A program made the translations under genes and the position numbers. This document shows positions 8,556 through 17,106 of a DNA stretch of 63,306 nucleotides, in pieces. Location of the stretch: the NCBI RefSeq assembly GCF_014649795.1, contig NZ_BMTS01000031.1, positions 1-63,306 on the forward strand. Direction: 5' to 3'. This DNA is from Streptomyces melanogenes (GTDB lineage: Bacteria > Actinomycetota > Actinomycetes > Streptomycetales > Streptomycetaceae). Every line of letters starts with the position of its first letter. Within the stretch, counting starts at the first letter, position 1. The notes beneath the pieces are model-generated. The model ran no database searches, was not told the DNA's origin, and was given only the letters and a program-made list of their open reading frames with translations.

Positions 8556-8906
8556 GTGACAGCAGAGAACCCGCTCAGCGATCGTCTGGACGATGACGAC
8601 TACCCCGCCTACACGATGGGCCGGGCCGCCGAGATGCTCGGCACCACCCCCGCCTTCCTGCGGGCCCTGGGCGAGGCACGCCTGATCACCCCCCTGCGCT
8701 CGGAGGGCGGCCACCGCCGCTACTCCCGCTACCAGCTCCGCATCGCCGCCCGCGCCCGCGAACTCGTCGACCAGGGCACCCCCGTCGAGGCCGCCTGCCG
8801 CATCGTCATCCTGGAGGACCAGCTGGAGGAGGCGCAGCGCATCAACGCGGAGTATCGGAAGGCGGCGGGGGAGAAGGGCGACGACGGGCAGGCCGACTCA
8901 CCCTGA
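8556..8906 (+). CDS. MerR-family transcriptional regulator, 116 aa
   Basis: The winged HTH is clear: YPAYTMGRAAEMLGTTPAFL followed by RALGEARLITPLRSEGGHRR and YSRYQLRIAARARELVDQG. The short C-terminal part (VILEDQLEEAQRINAEYRK) is a dimerising helix with no cysteine ligands or effector domain, so the inducer cannot be inferred. GTG 8556 is preferred, since GAGG lies 5 bases upstream; GTG 8550 overlaps that site. Its end overlaps the convergent TetR gene by 9 bp. Confidence 0.9.
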   Translation: MTAENPLSDRLDDDDYPAYTMGRAAEMLGTTPAFLRALGEARLITPLRSEGGHRRYSRYQLRIAARARELVDQGTPVEAACRIVILEDQLEEAQRINAEYRKAAGEKGDDGQADSP

Positions 8907-9506
8907 CGCGGGTGGAACGCGGGTCAGCCCGTCCAGGGTGAGGTCCAGCAGGCGTTCGGCCTGGGCGCGTTGGTCCGGGGCCGCCGAGGTGAGGGCGATC
9001 CCGGCGAGGGCCGCGAACATGTCGCTGGGGCGGATGTCGGAGCGGAAGACCCCGGTCGCGGTGCCCGCCTCCATGAGCGTGGTGAGGGCGTCCTGGATCA
9101 GGTCGCGGCTGCGGCCGTAAGGATCGCCGCCCGAGGCGACGACCGCGCGCAGGGCGTCGGCCATGCCGCGTTTGGCGGTGGCGTAGTCGACGAAGCGGCC
9201 CATCCACGTACGCAGGGCCTCGCGCGGCTTCTCGGCCGCGAGCAGTTCGGGCACGGCGTCGCACAGCCGGGCCACCTCGTTGCGGTACGCCGCCTCGATC
9301 AGGGCTTCCCGGGTCGGGAAGTTGCGGTACAGCGTGCCGGTCCCCACGCCCGCCTCTTTCGCGATGCGCTCGAAGTGGGCGTCGAGCCCCTCCTCGGTGA
9401 ACACGCGCACGGCGGCGGCGAGGATCTTGTCCCGGTTGCGCTGCGCGTCGGCGCGCAGGGGGCGTTGGGGGCTTTGGGTGTCCCGTTCCGGTGTCAGGGG
9501 AGGCAT
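8898..9506 (-). CDS. TetR-family repressor, 202 aa
   Basis: N-terminal HTH: NRDKILAAAVRVFTEEGLDA, then FERIAKEAGVGTGTLYRNFP, the characteristic TetR signature ending in LYRNFPTREAL. The C-terminal helical domain (residues ~80-195) holds the ligand pocket and dimer interface. The gene is divergent from the SDR oxidoreductase at 9670, and a perfect palindrome lies between them at 9558-9579. The arrangement strongly implies that this protein represses the SDR gene and probably itself. The SDR substrate or product may be the inducer. Confidence 0.95.
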   Translation of the reverse strand: MPPLTPERDTQSPQRPLRADAQRNRDKILAAAVRVFTEEGLDAHFERIAKEAGVGTGTLYRNFPTREALIEAAYRNEVARLCDAVPELLAAEKPREALRTWMGRFVDYATAKRGMADALRAVVASGGDPYGRSRDLIQDALTTLMEAGTATGVFRSDIRPSDMFAALAGIALTSAAPDQRAQAERLLDLTLDGLTRVPPASG

Positions 9507-9557
9507 CGGCGGCTCGTTCTCCTGGTGTTTGTGTCTGTTTCTGTCTGCTTCCGTTGC

Positions 9558-9579
9558 TAAGTGGAGGCGTCTCCACTTA
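9558..9579. promoter_or_regulatory. TetR operator palindrome
   Basis: TAAGTGGAG-gcgt-CTCCACTTA is a perfect 9-bp inverted repeat with a 4-nt spacer, positioned between the divergent tetR and SDR starts. Size and symmetry match operators of TetR/SDR pairs. Confidence 0.8.
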
Positions 9580-9669
9580 CGGTGGTGCTCGCTGGGCTAA
9601 CCGGCGGCGCCTCCGTTTCTACGGTAGATCACGCGCTGCCGTCCTCTGTGCTCCCCGAAAGGATCGACC

Positions 9670-10413
9670 ATGTCCCACATTGAGGGCATCGCGGGCAAAG
9701 TCGTCGCGATCACCGGCGCCAGCAGCGGGATCGGTGAGGCCACCGCCCTGCTGCTGGCCGAGCGGGGCGCGAAGGTCGTGCTCGGCGCCCGCCGCCCGGA
9801 GCGCCTGGAGGCGCTGGCCGCCCGTATCGAGAAGGCGGGCGGCCAGGCCGTCTGGGCCCGTACGGACGTGAAGCGCCGCTCGGACCTGGCCGCCCTGGTC
9901 GATCTGGCCCGCACCCGTTACGGCCGTCTCGACGTCCTCGTCAGCAACGCCGGGGTCGGCCTGATCTCCCCGATCGACGACCTGCGCGTCGAGGACTGGG
10001 AGGAGATGATCGACGTCAACTTCAAGGGCGTCCTGTACGGGATCGCCGCGGCCCTGCCCGTCTTCCGCCAGCAGGGCTTCGGACACTTCGTCAACACCGT
10101 CTCCACGGCGGGACTTCGCGTCGTACCGCTGCAAGGGGTGTACGCGGCCACGAAGAACGCCGTACGGACTCTCTCCGAGGGTCTGCGCCAGGAAGCCGGT
10201 GCCGATCTGCGGGTGACGGTGGTGTCCCCGGGGGTGACGCGTACGGAGTTCACGGACCCCATGGCGCCGGAGATGAAGGCGCGGATCCTCGACAGCATGG
10301 GCGACATCGCGATGCCGCCGGAGGCGGTCGCGCGGGCGATCGCGTACGCGGTGGAGCAGCCGTCGGGGGTCGACGTGGGGGACATCGTGGTGCGCCCCAC
10401 GGCGCAGGCGTGA
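9670..10413 (+). CDS. Short-chain dehydrogenase/reductase (classical SDR), 247 aa
   Basis: The NAD(P)-binding motif GASSGIGEATA (near residues 17-27), LGARRPERLEAL, and the NAG motif (LVSNAGVGL) are present. The catalytic Tyr and Lys are in VYAATKNAV (YxxxK), with Ser in VSTAGL. The arginines after the second strand (GARRPER) favour NADP(H). The protein has the length of a classical SDR. It is transcribed from the promoter region shared with the tetR gene, so it is probably induced by its own substrate class; the physiological substrate is unknown. Confidence 0.95.
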   Translation: MSHIEGIAGKVVAITGASSGIGEATALLLAERGAKVVLGARRPERLEALAARIEKAGGQAVWARTDVKRRSDLAALVDLARTRYGRLDVLVSNAGVGLISPIDDLRVEDWEEMIDVNFKGVLYGIAAALPVFRQQGFGHFVNTVSTAGLRVVPLQGVYAATKNAVRTLSEGLRQEAGADLRVTVVSPGVTRTEFTDPMAPEMKARILDSMGDIAMPPEAVARAIAYAVEQPSGVDVGDIVVRPTAQA

Positions 10414-10567
10414 GTAGCGAGCTGCCCCGGACAAATGTCCTGCGGTTCTAGGGACAGCGGTCTCTGCCGCCCAAATGCCCTGGTCGGAGAGTCTGTTCAG
10501 GTCGTCATAACCATGACACCGCAGACCACGCACCGCACACCGCATACCGACCGGGGACAGAGAACTC

Positions 10568-10924
10568 ATGGATCAGTCGCTCGTGGACCGCACGCTGGAT
10601 TACCTGAGCGCCGGGCCGGCGAGGGACGTGGCGGCGCTGGACGCCGTCTGCGCCCCGGGCTTCGAGAGCATCCGGTGCGACAGGGCGGGCCGGGTGGTGA
10701 CCGTGTCGAGGGCCGAGTTCATGGCCCGCGTGCGTGCGCCGCGCGCCCAGGGGCAGGTGGGGGACATCAGTGTCCTGGCGACGAGCGAGGACGACGGCGG
10801 CCAAGGGGCGGTGATCGTGCGCCGCGTCCAGGGGGGTGTTCCGGTGCTCTGCACGTTCGCATGGCGCCGGGAGGAGGGCAAGTGGACGACACTGCTGCGA
10901 GAGTTCACTTTGGTACTCGATTGA
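10568..10924 (+). CDS. NTF2/SnoaL-like fold protein, 118 aa
   Basis: A small cytoplasmic protein (MDQSLVDRTLDYLSAG...VPVLCTFAWRREEGKWTTLL) whose length and pattern (N-terminal helices, then a curved sheet ending in FxWRxEEGKWxxLxxEF) fit the NTF2-like superfamily used by ketosteroid isomerases, SnoaL cyclases and plain ligand-binding proteins. Catalytic residues are not evident, so enzyme activity is not claimed. It is preceded by a ~150-bp intergenic region and followed, 99 bp later, by the DinB gene in the same direction. Confidence 0.75.
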   Translation: MDQSLVDRTLDYLSAGPARDVAALDAVCAPGFESIRCDRAGRVVTVSRAEFMARVRAPRAQGQVGDISVLATSEDDGGQGAVIVRRVQGGVPVLCTFAWRREEGKWTTLLREFTLVLD

Positions 10925-11023
10925 GGACGGGATCTGACCTAGATACTGCGTAGCGTGGAGGTCAGAAGGAAGGGGGGCGAACAGCCTCCCGCTCGTAACT
11001 CCCGTATCAAGAGGGCGGACATC

Positions 11024-11560
11024 ATGGTCACTCACGTTCCGGCAGAGGCCCGTGGCGACGAGCGCGGCGCGCTCCTGGCGTTCATCGAGGCCCAGCGCGG
11101 CGGGCTGCGGCGTACGCTCCTCGGCCTCACCGAGGAGCAGGCCGCCAGCCGCCCCAGCGCCAGCGAACTCTCGCTGTCCGGGCTGCTCAAGCACGTCGCG
11201 GAGTGCGAGCTGAGCTGGCTGCGCATGGCTCAGGAGCGGCCGAACGAGAAGCAGCGCGAGGAGTCGACGTGGCACGAGAGCTTCGTGCTGGTGGGCGACG
11301 AGACGGTGCCGCAGATGCTGGCGTTCTGGGACACGATCGCCAAGCAGACCGAGGAGTTCATCCACGCCGTGCCGTCACTGGACGACACCTTCCCGCTGCC
11401 GGAGGCGCCGTGGTTCCCGAAGGACGGGCGGGTTTCGATGCGCTGGATGCTGCTGCACCTGATCGAGGAGATCGGCCGGCATGCTGGGCACGCGGACATC
11501 GTCCGGGAGTCCCTGGACGGGAAGACGGCGTTCGAGCTGGTGGCGTTGGCTAACGCGTGA
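11024..11560 (+). CDS. DinB-family (DUF664) protein, 178 aa
   Basis: A four-helix-bundle DinB/mycothiol-S-transferase-type protein. The His positions expected to bind a metal are in LLKHVAECE and in HLIEEIGRHAGHADI. Such proteins include bacillithiol/mycothiol-dependent transferases, but this one's substrate is unknown. ATG 11024 follows AGAGGGCGG. The last ~105 bp are exactly the part that recurs at 17682-17787, so this gene appears to be an integration site whose reading frame was restored by the incoming element. The synonymous differences between the two 3' ends suggest they came from different strains. Confidence 0.9.
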   Translation: MVTHVPAEARGDERGALLAFIEAQRGGLRRTLLGLTEEQAASRPSASELSLSGLLKHVAECELSWLRMAQERPNEKQREESTWHESFVLVGDETVPQMLAFWDTIAKQTEEFIHAVPSLDDTFPLPEAPWFPKDGRVSMRWMLLHLIEEIGRHAGHADIVRESLDGKTAFELVALANA

Positions 11561-11561
11561 G
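11456..11561 (+). repeat. Direct repeat, left copy (DinB 3' end)
   Basis: This 106-bp segment matches 17682-17787 at 99 of 106 positions by hand alignment. It begins at CACCTGATCGAGGAGATCGG and ends just after the DinB stop codon. Five of the seven differences are synonymous, as expected for two alleles of the same coding sequence. Confidence 0.9.
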
Positions 11562-11600
11562 GCGGGGGTAGGGGGGCGCTTCCGGCCGAGCATGCTGTCG

Positions 11601-11628
11601 CTTCCGGCCCGTTGCAACGGGCCGGAAG
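11601..11628 (+). terminator. Perfect hairpin after DinB
   Basis: Arms of 13 bp (11601-11613 / 11616-11628) surround a 2-nt loop. It lies 40 bp after the DinB stop and 57 bp before the convergent regulator's stop, so it may serve both strands. Confidence 0.75.
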
Positions 11629-11685
11629 GTGAAAGCGATCGGAGGCTGCGATTGCTTCGTGCGGCCCGCCAGCCCTCTTTCTCTG

Positions 11686-13083
11686 TCAGGCTGAGATTCC
11701 GAGTTCGTTACGGGTGCGGTGGATGAACTCGCGGACGGTCGGCTCGCGGCGCCAGGGGGCCAGGGCTGCGTTGAACTCGCGGACGTAGTCCAGGGCCCGG
11801 GTGGACTGGACGCGGGCGAGGATGTCGATGGAGCGGTGGCCGAGTTCGAGGCCGTGGTCGAGGTCGCGGGCCTGGAGGTGGGCGGTTCCGACGATGGCGA
11901 GGCGCATGCCGACGGAGCGGGTGAACACCCCGGTCGGCATCGCGGCTGCCTGCCTGTTCCACGCCAGGGCGGCCTTGGGGTTCTTCAAGTCACGGAACAC
12001 TTCGGCGGCATCCGCCGAGAGGCGGGCGTGGTGATAGAAGTCGATCCAGCCCGGCTCGTCGCCGCTGTTCGCCTTGGCCCGGCCCAGCAGGTCCTCGGAG
12101 GCCGCGAGAGCCCGGGAGGCGGCCCTGGCGTTGTTCTCGCGGGCGTGCGCGCGGGCCTCGATGAGCTTGGTGAACGCCAGCACTCGCGGGGCGGCCTGGC
12201 CCTTGGACCGTTCGAAGGCGCCCTGGGCCATGTCGGCGGCCTCGGAGGCGAACCCGCGCATCAGGGACTGCATGGCCATCGTGGTCAGCACATAGCAGCC
12301 GAGCTGCACGTCCCCGCCCGCGCGGGCCAGGCGGAGGGCCTGGATGAAGTGCCGTTGGGCGGCGTCGTGCTGACCGACGTCGAAAGCGGTCCATCCTGCG
12401 AGGCGGGACAACTCGGCGGTCACGGAGAACAGTTCGCGGCCGACCTCGTCGGAGAAGGTCCCGCCCAGGAGTGGGGCGGCGCGGTGTTCGAGGCAGTCGG
12501 TGACGGAGTTCGCCTTCCAGTTCCCGCCGCCGTATTTCGAGTCCCAGTGGCGGGCGTGGTCGGCGGCCTCGCGCATTTCGTCCAGGTCGGCGCGGCCGAC
12601 CTGTCCGCCGCCCCGGTGGTCGGCCCTCTCGTCGGCGGGGCTGACCAGCCAGCGGGTGACGGGGACGGCGAACGCGGACACGGCAAAGCCGGAGCCGGCC
12701 TGGTTGAGGAAGTCGCGGCGGTTCACGGAGCTCCAGAACATCGTGGCGACGCGGACGGCGTCGGCGGGATCTCGCGGGAAATCCAACCCCACCGACGCGT
12801 CGATTGTCTCCGCCTCGCCCATACCGATCTCACCGAGATCGACGGGCCGCCCCAGCCGTTCGGAGATCGCCTGCGCCAGCAGCCGGGGCACCGGCGGCTT
12901 CGGGGTCATACCGCGTCGGCACCAGTTCGCCACGGACGTGTGTGAGTACTCGGTTGCTATTCCGGCCTGGTGGGCGAGCTGGTTGACGCGGTGGGCCAGG
13001 GACTTGTGGCTCGCACCGCAGGCTTCGATGAGCCGGGCCAGGTCCGCGTTGGGCGGACGGGTCCGGCGGACAGTCGATGCCAC
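11686..13083 (-). CDS. XRE-type regulator with TPR-like C-terminal domain, 465 aa
   Basis: The N-terminal ~75 residues form an XRE-like HTH (LARLIEACGASHKSLAHRVN, then EYSHTSVANWCRRGMTPKPP). This is followed by a linker with NRRDFLNQAGSGFAVSAFAV, a twin-Arg-like segment that recurs in this Streptomyces regulator family and is probably not an export signal. The C-terminal ~280 residues are helical repeats (ELSRLAGWTAFDVGQHDAAQ, RALDYVREFNAAL), the usual TPR sensor region. It is divergent from the biosynthetic genes of the island and is their most likely regulator; the 339-bp gap between them would hold both promoters. Confidence 0.9.
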   Translation of the reverse strand: MASTVRRTRPPNADLARLIEACGASHKSLAHRVNQLAHQAGIATEYSHTSVANWCRRGMTPKPPVPRLLAQAISERLGRPVDLGEIGMGEAETIDASVGLDFPRDPADAVRVATMFWSSVNRRDFLNQAGSGFAVSAFAVPVTRWLVSPADERADHRGGGQVGRADLDEMREAADHARHWDSKYGGGNWKANSVTDCLEHRAAPLLGGTFSDEVGRELFSVTAELSRLAGWTAFDVGQHDAAQRHFIQALRLARAGGDVQLGCYVLTTMAMQSLMRGFASEAADMAQGAFERSKGQAAPRVLAFTKLIEARAHARENNARAASRALAASEDLLGRAKANSGDEPGWIDFYHHARLSADAAEVFRDLKNPKAALAWNRQAAAMPTGVFTRSVGMRLAIVGTAHLQARDLDHGLELGHRSIDILARVQSTRALDYVREFNAALAPWRREPTVREFIHRTRNELGISA

Positions 13084-13422
13084 GACGTCCCCCTTGACCG
13101 GTTGATGGAGCGTTGCGCACGCGGAGTCGTATGTGTCGGCGCACGACCGAGTCGTACGTAGCTGAGTGCGTTCGTCGGTACGTGTACGTCTCGCTGGTCA
13201 CGAAGAGTCGTACGCGTTCCGCGTGCTGGGGCATCGAGGCTATTGCCTGCGGGCCCGTGGTGAACCGTGATTGCGAGTTGTGAGCCCCCTTGTGAGCCCT
13301 CCCCGGCCTTGTCCCCGGCCGGTGTGATGAGGGCCCAGGCCACCGCCGGAACTGGTGAGGCTCCTTCCGGTGGTGGCCGCTGACAAGGCACCACCACGAC
13401 GTCACGCTCGGGGGTGAACCAG
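13084..13422. promoter_or_regulatory. Divergent intergenic region of the island
   Basis: No gene is supported in these 339 bp. The region separates the XRE regulator from the amidotransferase gene and contains several GTACG/CGTAC elements (for example CGAGTCGTACGTAGC and CGAAGAGTCGTACGCG), giving repeated ACGAGTCGTACG-like words that could be regulator sites. GGGGTGA just before 13423 is the downstream gene's ribosome site. Confidence 0.4.
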
Positions 13423-15189
13423 ATGTGCGGAATCGCAGGACTGGCCGGAATGGACGCGCGATGGCACCAGACCACGGTCCAAGCCATGGGAGTGTCGCAG
13501 CACTACCGGGGCCCGGACGGCACGATGCACGTCGCGAGCCCGGACGGGCGGGCGGTGCTGTCCATGAACACTCTGCTGATCGTCGATCCGCTCGCCCAAC
13601 CCGGCCCGTACCTCGACCGCGCGAGCGGGGTGGTGCTGGCCTTCAACGGTGAGGTCTACAACTGGCGCCAGCAGGCTGGGGCCTGGGGAATTCCGGTAGG
13701 CCCCGGCGAGACCGACGCCCACCTGGTCCTTCGGGCCTGGGTGAAGTTCGGGCCGTCCTGTCTGGACGGGCTGGACGGCATGTTCGCCCTCGCCGTCTAC
13801 GACCCCCGCGTCGGCAAGCTGTTCCTGGCCCGCGACCGGCTCGGCGAGAAGCCGCTGTACTGGCGCTTGGACGGCGGTCGGCTCGCGTTCGCCTCCGAGG
13901 TCACCGCCCTCACCGGCTACGGCCCCGCCCCGCTCGTGCTCCGCCCGGAGATGTCGGCGATCGAGACGCCGGTCGGCGTCGACACTCCCTTCCAGGGCAT
14001 CCAGCTGCTGGCTCCCGCCACCGTGCTGACCTTCGACGTCACCACCACCTCGCTGGATCAGCACACCTGGTGGCGTCTCGAAGAGCGGCAGCCGTTCGAG
14101 GGGGACTACCAGGTCGCGCTCGCGGACTTCTCGGTCGTCCTGGCCGAGCAGATCCCGCTGCGAGCCCCGGCGGGGGACTTTGCCCTGTTGCTGTCCGGCG
14201 GTCTCGACTCCGCTCTGCTGGCCTATCTGACCCGCCCGCCGGTCTGCGTCACGGTCCGCTACTCCGGCCAGGACCGCCTCGACGAGTCCGCGTCGGCCGC
14301 GAGGATCGCGGCCGACGTCGGCGCCGAGCTGATCGTGGTGGAGCCGGGCACCGCGGACTTCGCCACCGTGCTGCCGCACCTGGTGGCCTCGCTGGACTAC
14401 CCGATGGGCAATGCGTCCGTCTTCTCCGAGTACATGGCCCACCGCAAGATCGCGGACCTGGGGCTGAAGGTGGTGCTCGGCGGGCTGGGGCCGGACGAGT
14501 TCCTGATGGGTTACGTCCGCCACGCCCTGGTCCTCTTCGGCCCCGAGGCCGTGCTGAAGGCCGGGATGGAGTCCTACCGGCCGCTGGCCGCCAAGCTCAT
14601 GCACACCGCCGGCCAGGCCCTCGACCCCGTCGAGGCGGTCACCCGGCTCGTCCTGCGTGGCCCCGACCCCGGCCACCGCATCCGAGCTCTGGTCGCCGAG
14701 GCGATGGGCCGGGCGGGCGGGGACCTGGCCCGCGCGCTCACTCTCGCCGACCTCGCCACTGCCTGGCGGCCCCTGGTCATGACGAGCGACAAGCTCGCCG
14801 CTGCCTACGCCCTCGAACGCCGATCCCCTTATCTGGCCCGGAAAGTGGTGGAGCTGTCCTGGAGGCTCCCGGTCGGCTACAAGATCGCCGCCCCGGCGGC
14901 CGGGAAGCGGATCCTGCGCGACGCTGCCAGGGCCCTCGGGATGCCGCGGGAGGTCTGGGACAGTCGCGACAAGCTCGGCTTCGCCTCCCCCGTCCCCGCC
15001 TGGCTCAACGGGCCCCTGGCGGCCTGGGCGGACGCACACCTCCACGCTGCCCTCGCCGACGCCCCGACCGAGCTGCGGCCGCTGCTGATGGCCGGGCTCC
15101 AGAAGGGCGGGCACTTCGACCGCACCCGCATGCAGGCCCTGCTGGCCGCCATCTGGTTTCACAACCAGCCGGTGAGGGCTGCCGCATGA
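13423..15189 (+). CDS. Asparagine-synthase-type glutamine amidotransferase, 588 aa
   Basis: A two-domain enzyme. The N-terminal class-II glutaminase has Cys2 exposed after Met removal (MCGIAG), AFNGEVYNW and GETDAHLV. The C-terminal ATP-pyrophosphatase domain has the PP-loop LLLSGGLDSALLA (S258-S263) and the LGGLGPDEFLMGY acidic motif. The start must be ATG 13423, since Cys has to be residue 2; an upstream GTG would bury it. Family members make asparagine or amidate other carboxylates, including sugar uronic acids and natural products. Next to a nucleotide-sugar dehydrogenase, a uronate carboxylate is a reasonable acceptor, but this is inference. The Nudix gene follows at 28 bp. Confidence 0.93.
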   Translation: MCGIAGLAGMDARWHQTTVQAMGVSQHYRGPDGTMHVASPDGRAVLSMNTLLIVDPLAQPGPYLDRASGVVLAFNGEVYNWRQQAGAWGIPVGPGETDAHLVLRAWVKFGPSCLDGLDGMFALAVYDPRVGKLFLARDRLGEKPLYWRLDGGRLAFASEVTALTGYGPAPLVLRPEMSAIETPVGVDTPFQGIQLLAPATVLTFDVTTTSLDQHTWWRLEERQPFEGDYQVALADFSVVLAEQIPLRAPAGDFALLLSGGLDSALLAYLTRPPVCVTVRYSGQDRLDESASAARIAADVGAELIVVEPGTADFATVLPHLVASLDYPMGNASVFSEYMAHRKIADLGLKVVLGGLGPDEFLMGYVRHALVLFGPEAVLKAGMESYRPLAAKLMHTAGQALDPVEAVTRLVLRGPDPGHRIRALVAEAMGRAGGDLARALTLADLATAWRPLVMTSDKLAAAYALERRSPYLARKVVELSWRLPVGYKIAAPAAGKRILRDAARALGMPREVWDSRDKLGFASPVPAWLNGPLAAWADAHLHAALADAPTELRPLLMAGLQKGGHFDRTRMQALLAAIWFHNQPVRAAA

Positions 15190-15217
15190 CGATCAACTGG
15201 CTTACTACGGTGGTGGG

Positions 15218-15661
15218 ATGCACCCTGACCCCACCCGTCCCGCCGAGGAGCCGGTCACCGCCCACGGAGCCGTCGCGGTCATCACCAACCGGCGCGGGGA
15301 CCTCCTCCTGCACCTGCGTGACGACCTCCCCGGCGTCATCGCCTGGCCGAACCACTGGAGCCTGCTGGGCGGGGGCACTGATCCCGGTGAGAGTCCCGCC
15401 CAGACGATCGTCCGCGAACTCGACGAGGAAGCCGGGCTCACGGTCCGGCAGCTGACGGAGCTTTCTGAGATCCGTGACGAGTACGGCTCCGGCCAGCTGA
15501 TCACGTTCTTCGCCGGCGACTGGGACGGCGACGAGACCGCGCTGCCGCTGGCCGAGGGCGTCAAGCTCCAGTTCTTCGCCCCCGAGCACCTCGACATCCT
15601 CACGATCCCGCCGTTCATCCGGGACGGGATCCACCGCTATCTGGCCGCCCGACCCGCCTGA
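15218..15661 (+). CDS. Nudix hydrolase, 147 aa
   Basis: The complete Nudix box is present: GGTDPGESPAQTIVRELDEE followed by AGL, agreeing with GX5EX7REUXEEXGU, so metal binding and hydrolysis of a nucleoside-diphosphate-X bond should be intact. The remainder (AHGAVAVITNRRGDLLLHLR, and a short C-terminal helix) is a bare Nudix fold with no accessory domain. In its operon it could cleave an NDP-sugar intermediate or remove damaged nucleotides. It sits between the amidotransferase and the dehydrogenase with short gaps, consistent with one transcript. Confidence 0.95.
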   Translation: MHPDPTRPAEEPVTAHGAVAVITNRRGDLLLHLRDDLPGVIAWPNHWSLLGGGTDPGESPAQTIVRELDEEAGLTVRQLTELSEIRDEYGSGQLITFFAGDWDGDETALPLAEGVKLQFFAPEHLDILTIPPFIRDGIHRYLAARPA

Positions 15662-15715
15662 CCGAGCCCTCCACGGGGCCGCCGGGCGGCGGCCCCACCT
15701 GGAAGGACCCCTCGC

Positions 15716-17035
15716 ATGAAGCTGACCGTGATCGGCTGCGGCTACCTCGGCGCCACCCACGCGGCCTGCATGGCCGAACTCGGACACGATGTCCTTGGCA
15801 TGGACAACGACAGCGACAAGGTCGCCATGCTCAACTCCGGCAAGGCCCCGTTCTTCGAGCGCGACCTGGACCCGCTCCTGGTCAAGCACACCGCCACCGG
15901 GCGCCTGAAGTTCACCGCCTCCTACGCGGAGGCCGCCGCCTTCGCGGACCTCCACTTCATCGGTGTCGGCACCCCGCAGACCCCCGGCGAACACGCCTAC
16001 GACCTCTCCCATCTTTTCAACGCGGTCCGCCAACTCGCCGCGCGCCTGACGGACCCGGCGGTGGTCGCGGTCAAATCCACCGTCCCGGTCGGCACCGCCC
16101 CCGAAGTGGCCGACCTTCTCACCGCGTTCGCCCCGGCCGCTGACCGGGTCGAGGTCGCCTGGAACCCGGAGTTCCTGCGCGAGTCGTTCGCCGTAGAGGA
16201 CACCCTCCGCCCCGACCGCCTCGTCCTCGGCTTCCACAGCCCGCACTCGTGGGCCGAGTCCCTGCTGCGGCAGTGCTTCGCGAAGATCATCGATGCCGGG
16301 ACGCCGACGATCGTCACCGACTGGGCCACCGCCGAGCTCGCCAAGGGCGCCGCCAACTCCTTCCTCGCCACCAAGATCTCCTTCATCAACGCGATGGCCG
16401 AGATCTGCGAAACCGCAGGCGCCGACGTCCACCAGCTCGCCGAGATCCTCGGCCACGACGCCCGCATCGGCCGATGCGGAATGCGGCCCGGCCTCGGCTT
16501 CGGCGGCGGCTGCCTGCCCAAGGACCTCCACGGCTTCATCGCCCGCGCCGAGGAACTCGGCACCGGGGCCGCCGCCGGCATGCTCCGCGAAGCCGCCGCC
16601 GTCAACACCCGCCGCCGCGAGGCCCTGGTCGGTCTCGCCCGCGAACAGCTCGACGGCGACCTGGCAGGCAAGCGGATCACCGTCTGGGGAGCCGCCTTCA
16701 AGCCCGGGACCGACGACATCCGCGATTCCCCGGCCCTGGCCGTCGCCCAGACCCTCCACGAGCTCGGCGCCACGGTCACCGTCACCGACCCCAAGGCCCT
16801 CGACAACGCCCGCAAGCTGCACCCCGAACTCGACTACACCGAGGACCCGATCGCCGCCGTCCAGGACGCCGACCTGCTGCTGCACCTGACGGAGTGGCCG
16901 CAGTACTCCCACGTCGACCCGCACCGCCTCGCCGCCCGCGCCACGAGCGCGAAGGTCATCGACGGCCGCGGCACGCTCGACGCGGACACCTGGCGCGAGG
17001 CAGGCTGGACCGTCCGGGCTCTGGGCCGCCCCTGA
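15716..17035 (+). CDS. UDP-glucose/GDP-mannose dehydrogenase family protein, 439 aa
   Basis: The three domains of the family are recognisable: the N-terminal Rossmann fold (MKLTVIGCGYLGATHAACMA), the central helical domain with the catalytic cysteine in GFGGGCLPKDLHGF (Cys about 266), and the C-terminal NDP-binding domain (ITVWGAAFKPGTDDIRDSPA). A conserved Lys is in ELAKGAANSFLATKISFINA. The family performs two-step oxidation of an NDP-hexose C6 alcohol to the uronate. The exact sugar cannot be told from sequence. Since the AsnB-like enzyme next door could amidate a carboxylate, the pair may make an NDP-uronamide. GGAAGGA precedes ATG 15716. Confidence 0.95.
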   Translation: MKLTVIGCGYLGATHAACMAELGHDVLGMDNDSDKVAMLNSGKAPFFERDLDPLLVKHTATGRLKFTASYAEAAAFADLHFIGVGTPQTPGEHAYDLSHLFNAVRQLAARLTDPAVVAVKSTVPVGTAPEVADLLTAFAPAADRVEVAWNPEFLRESFAVEDTLRPDRLVLGFHSPHSWAESLLRQCFAKIIDAGTPTIVTDWATAELAKGAANSFLATKISFINAMAEICETAGADVHQLAEILGHDARIGRCGMRPGLGFGGGCLPKDLHGFIARAEELGTGAAAGMLREAAAVNTRRREALVGLAREQLDGDLAGKRITVWGAAFKPGTDDIRDSPALAVAQTLHELGATVTVTDPKALDNARKLHPELDYTEDPIAAVQDADLLLHLTEWPQYSHVDPHRLAARATSAKVIDGRGTLDADTWREAGWTVRALGRP

Positions 17036-17106
17036 GCCACGTACTCCCCACTCGACGCCGTGCAGCACCAGCCAGGCGACCGCACATGAGCAACGGAGGG
17101 CCACAC

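Noticed and set aside
12700..12760. Twin-arginine export signal in the XRE/TPR regulator (NRRDFLNQAG)
   Set aside because: It lies about 110 residues into the protein, after an HTH; in this family it is an internal conserved segment, so export is not inferred.
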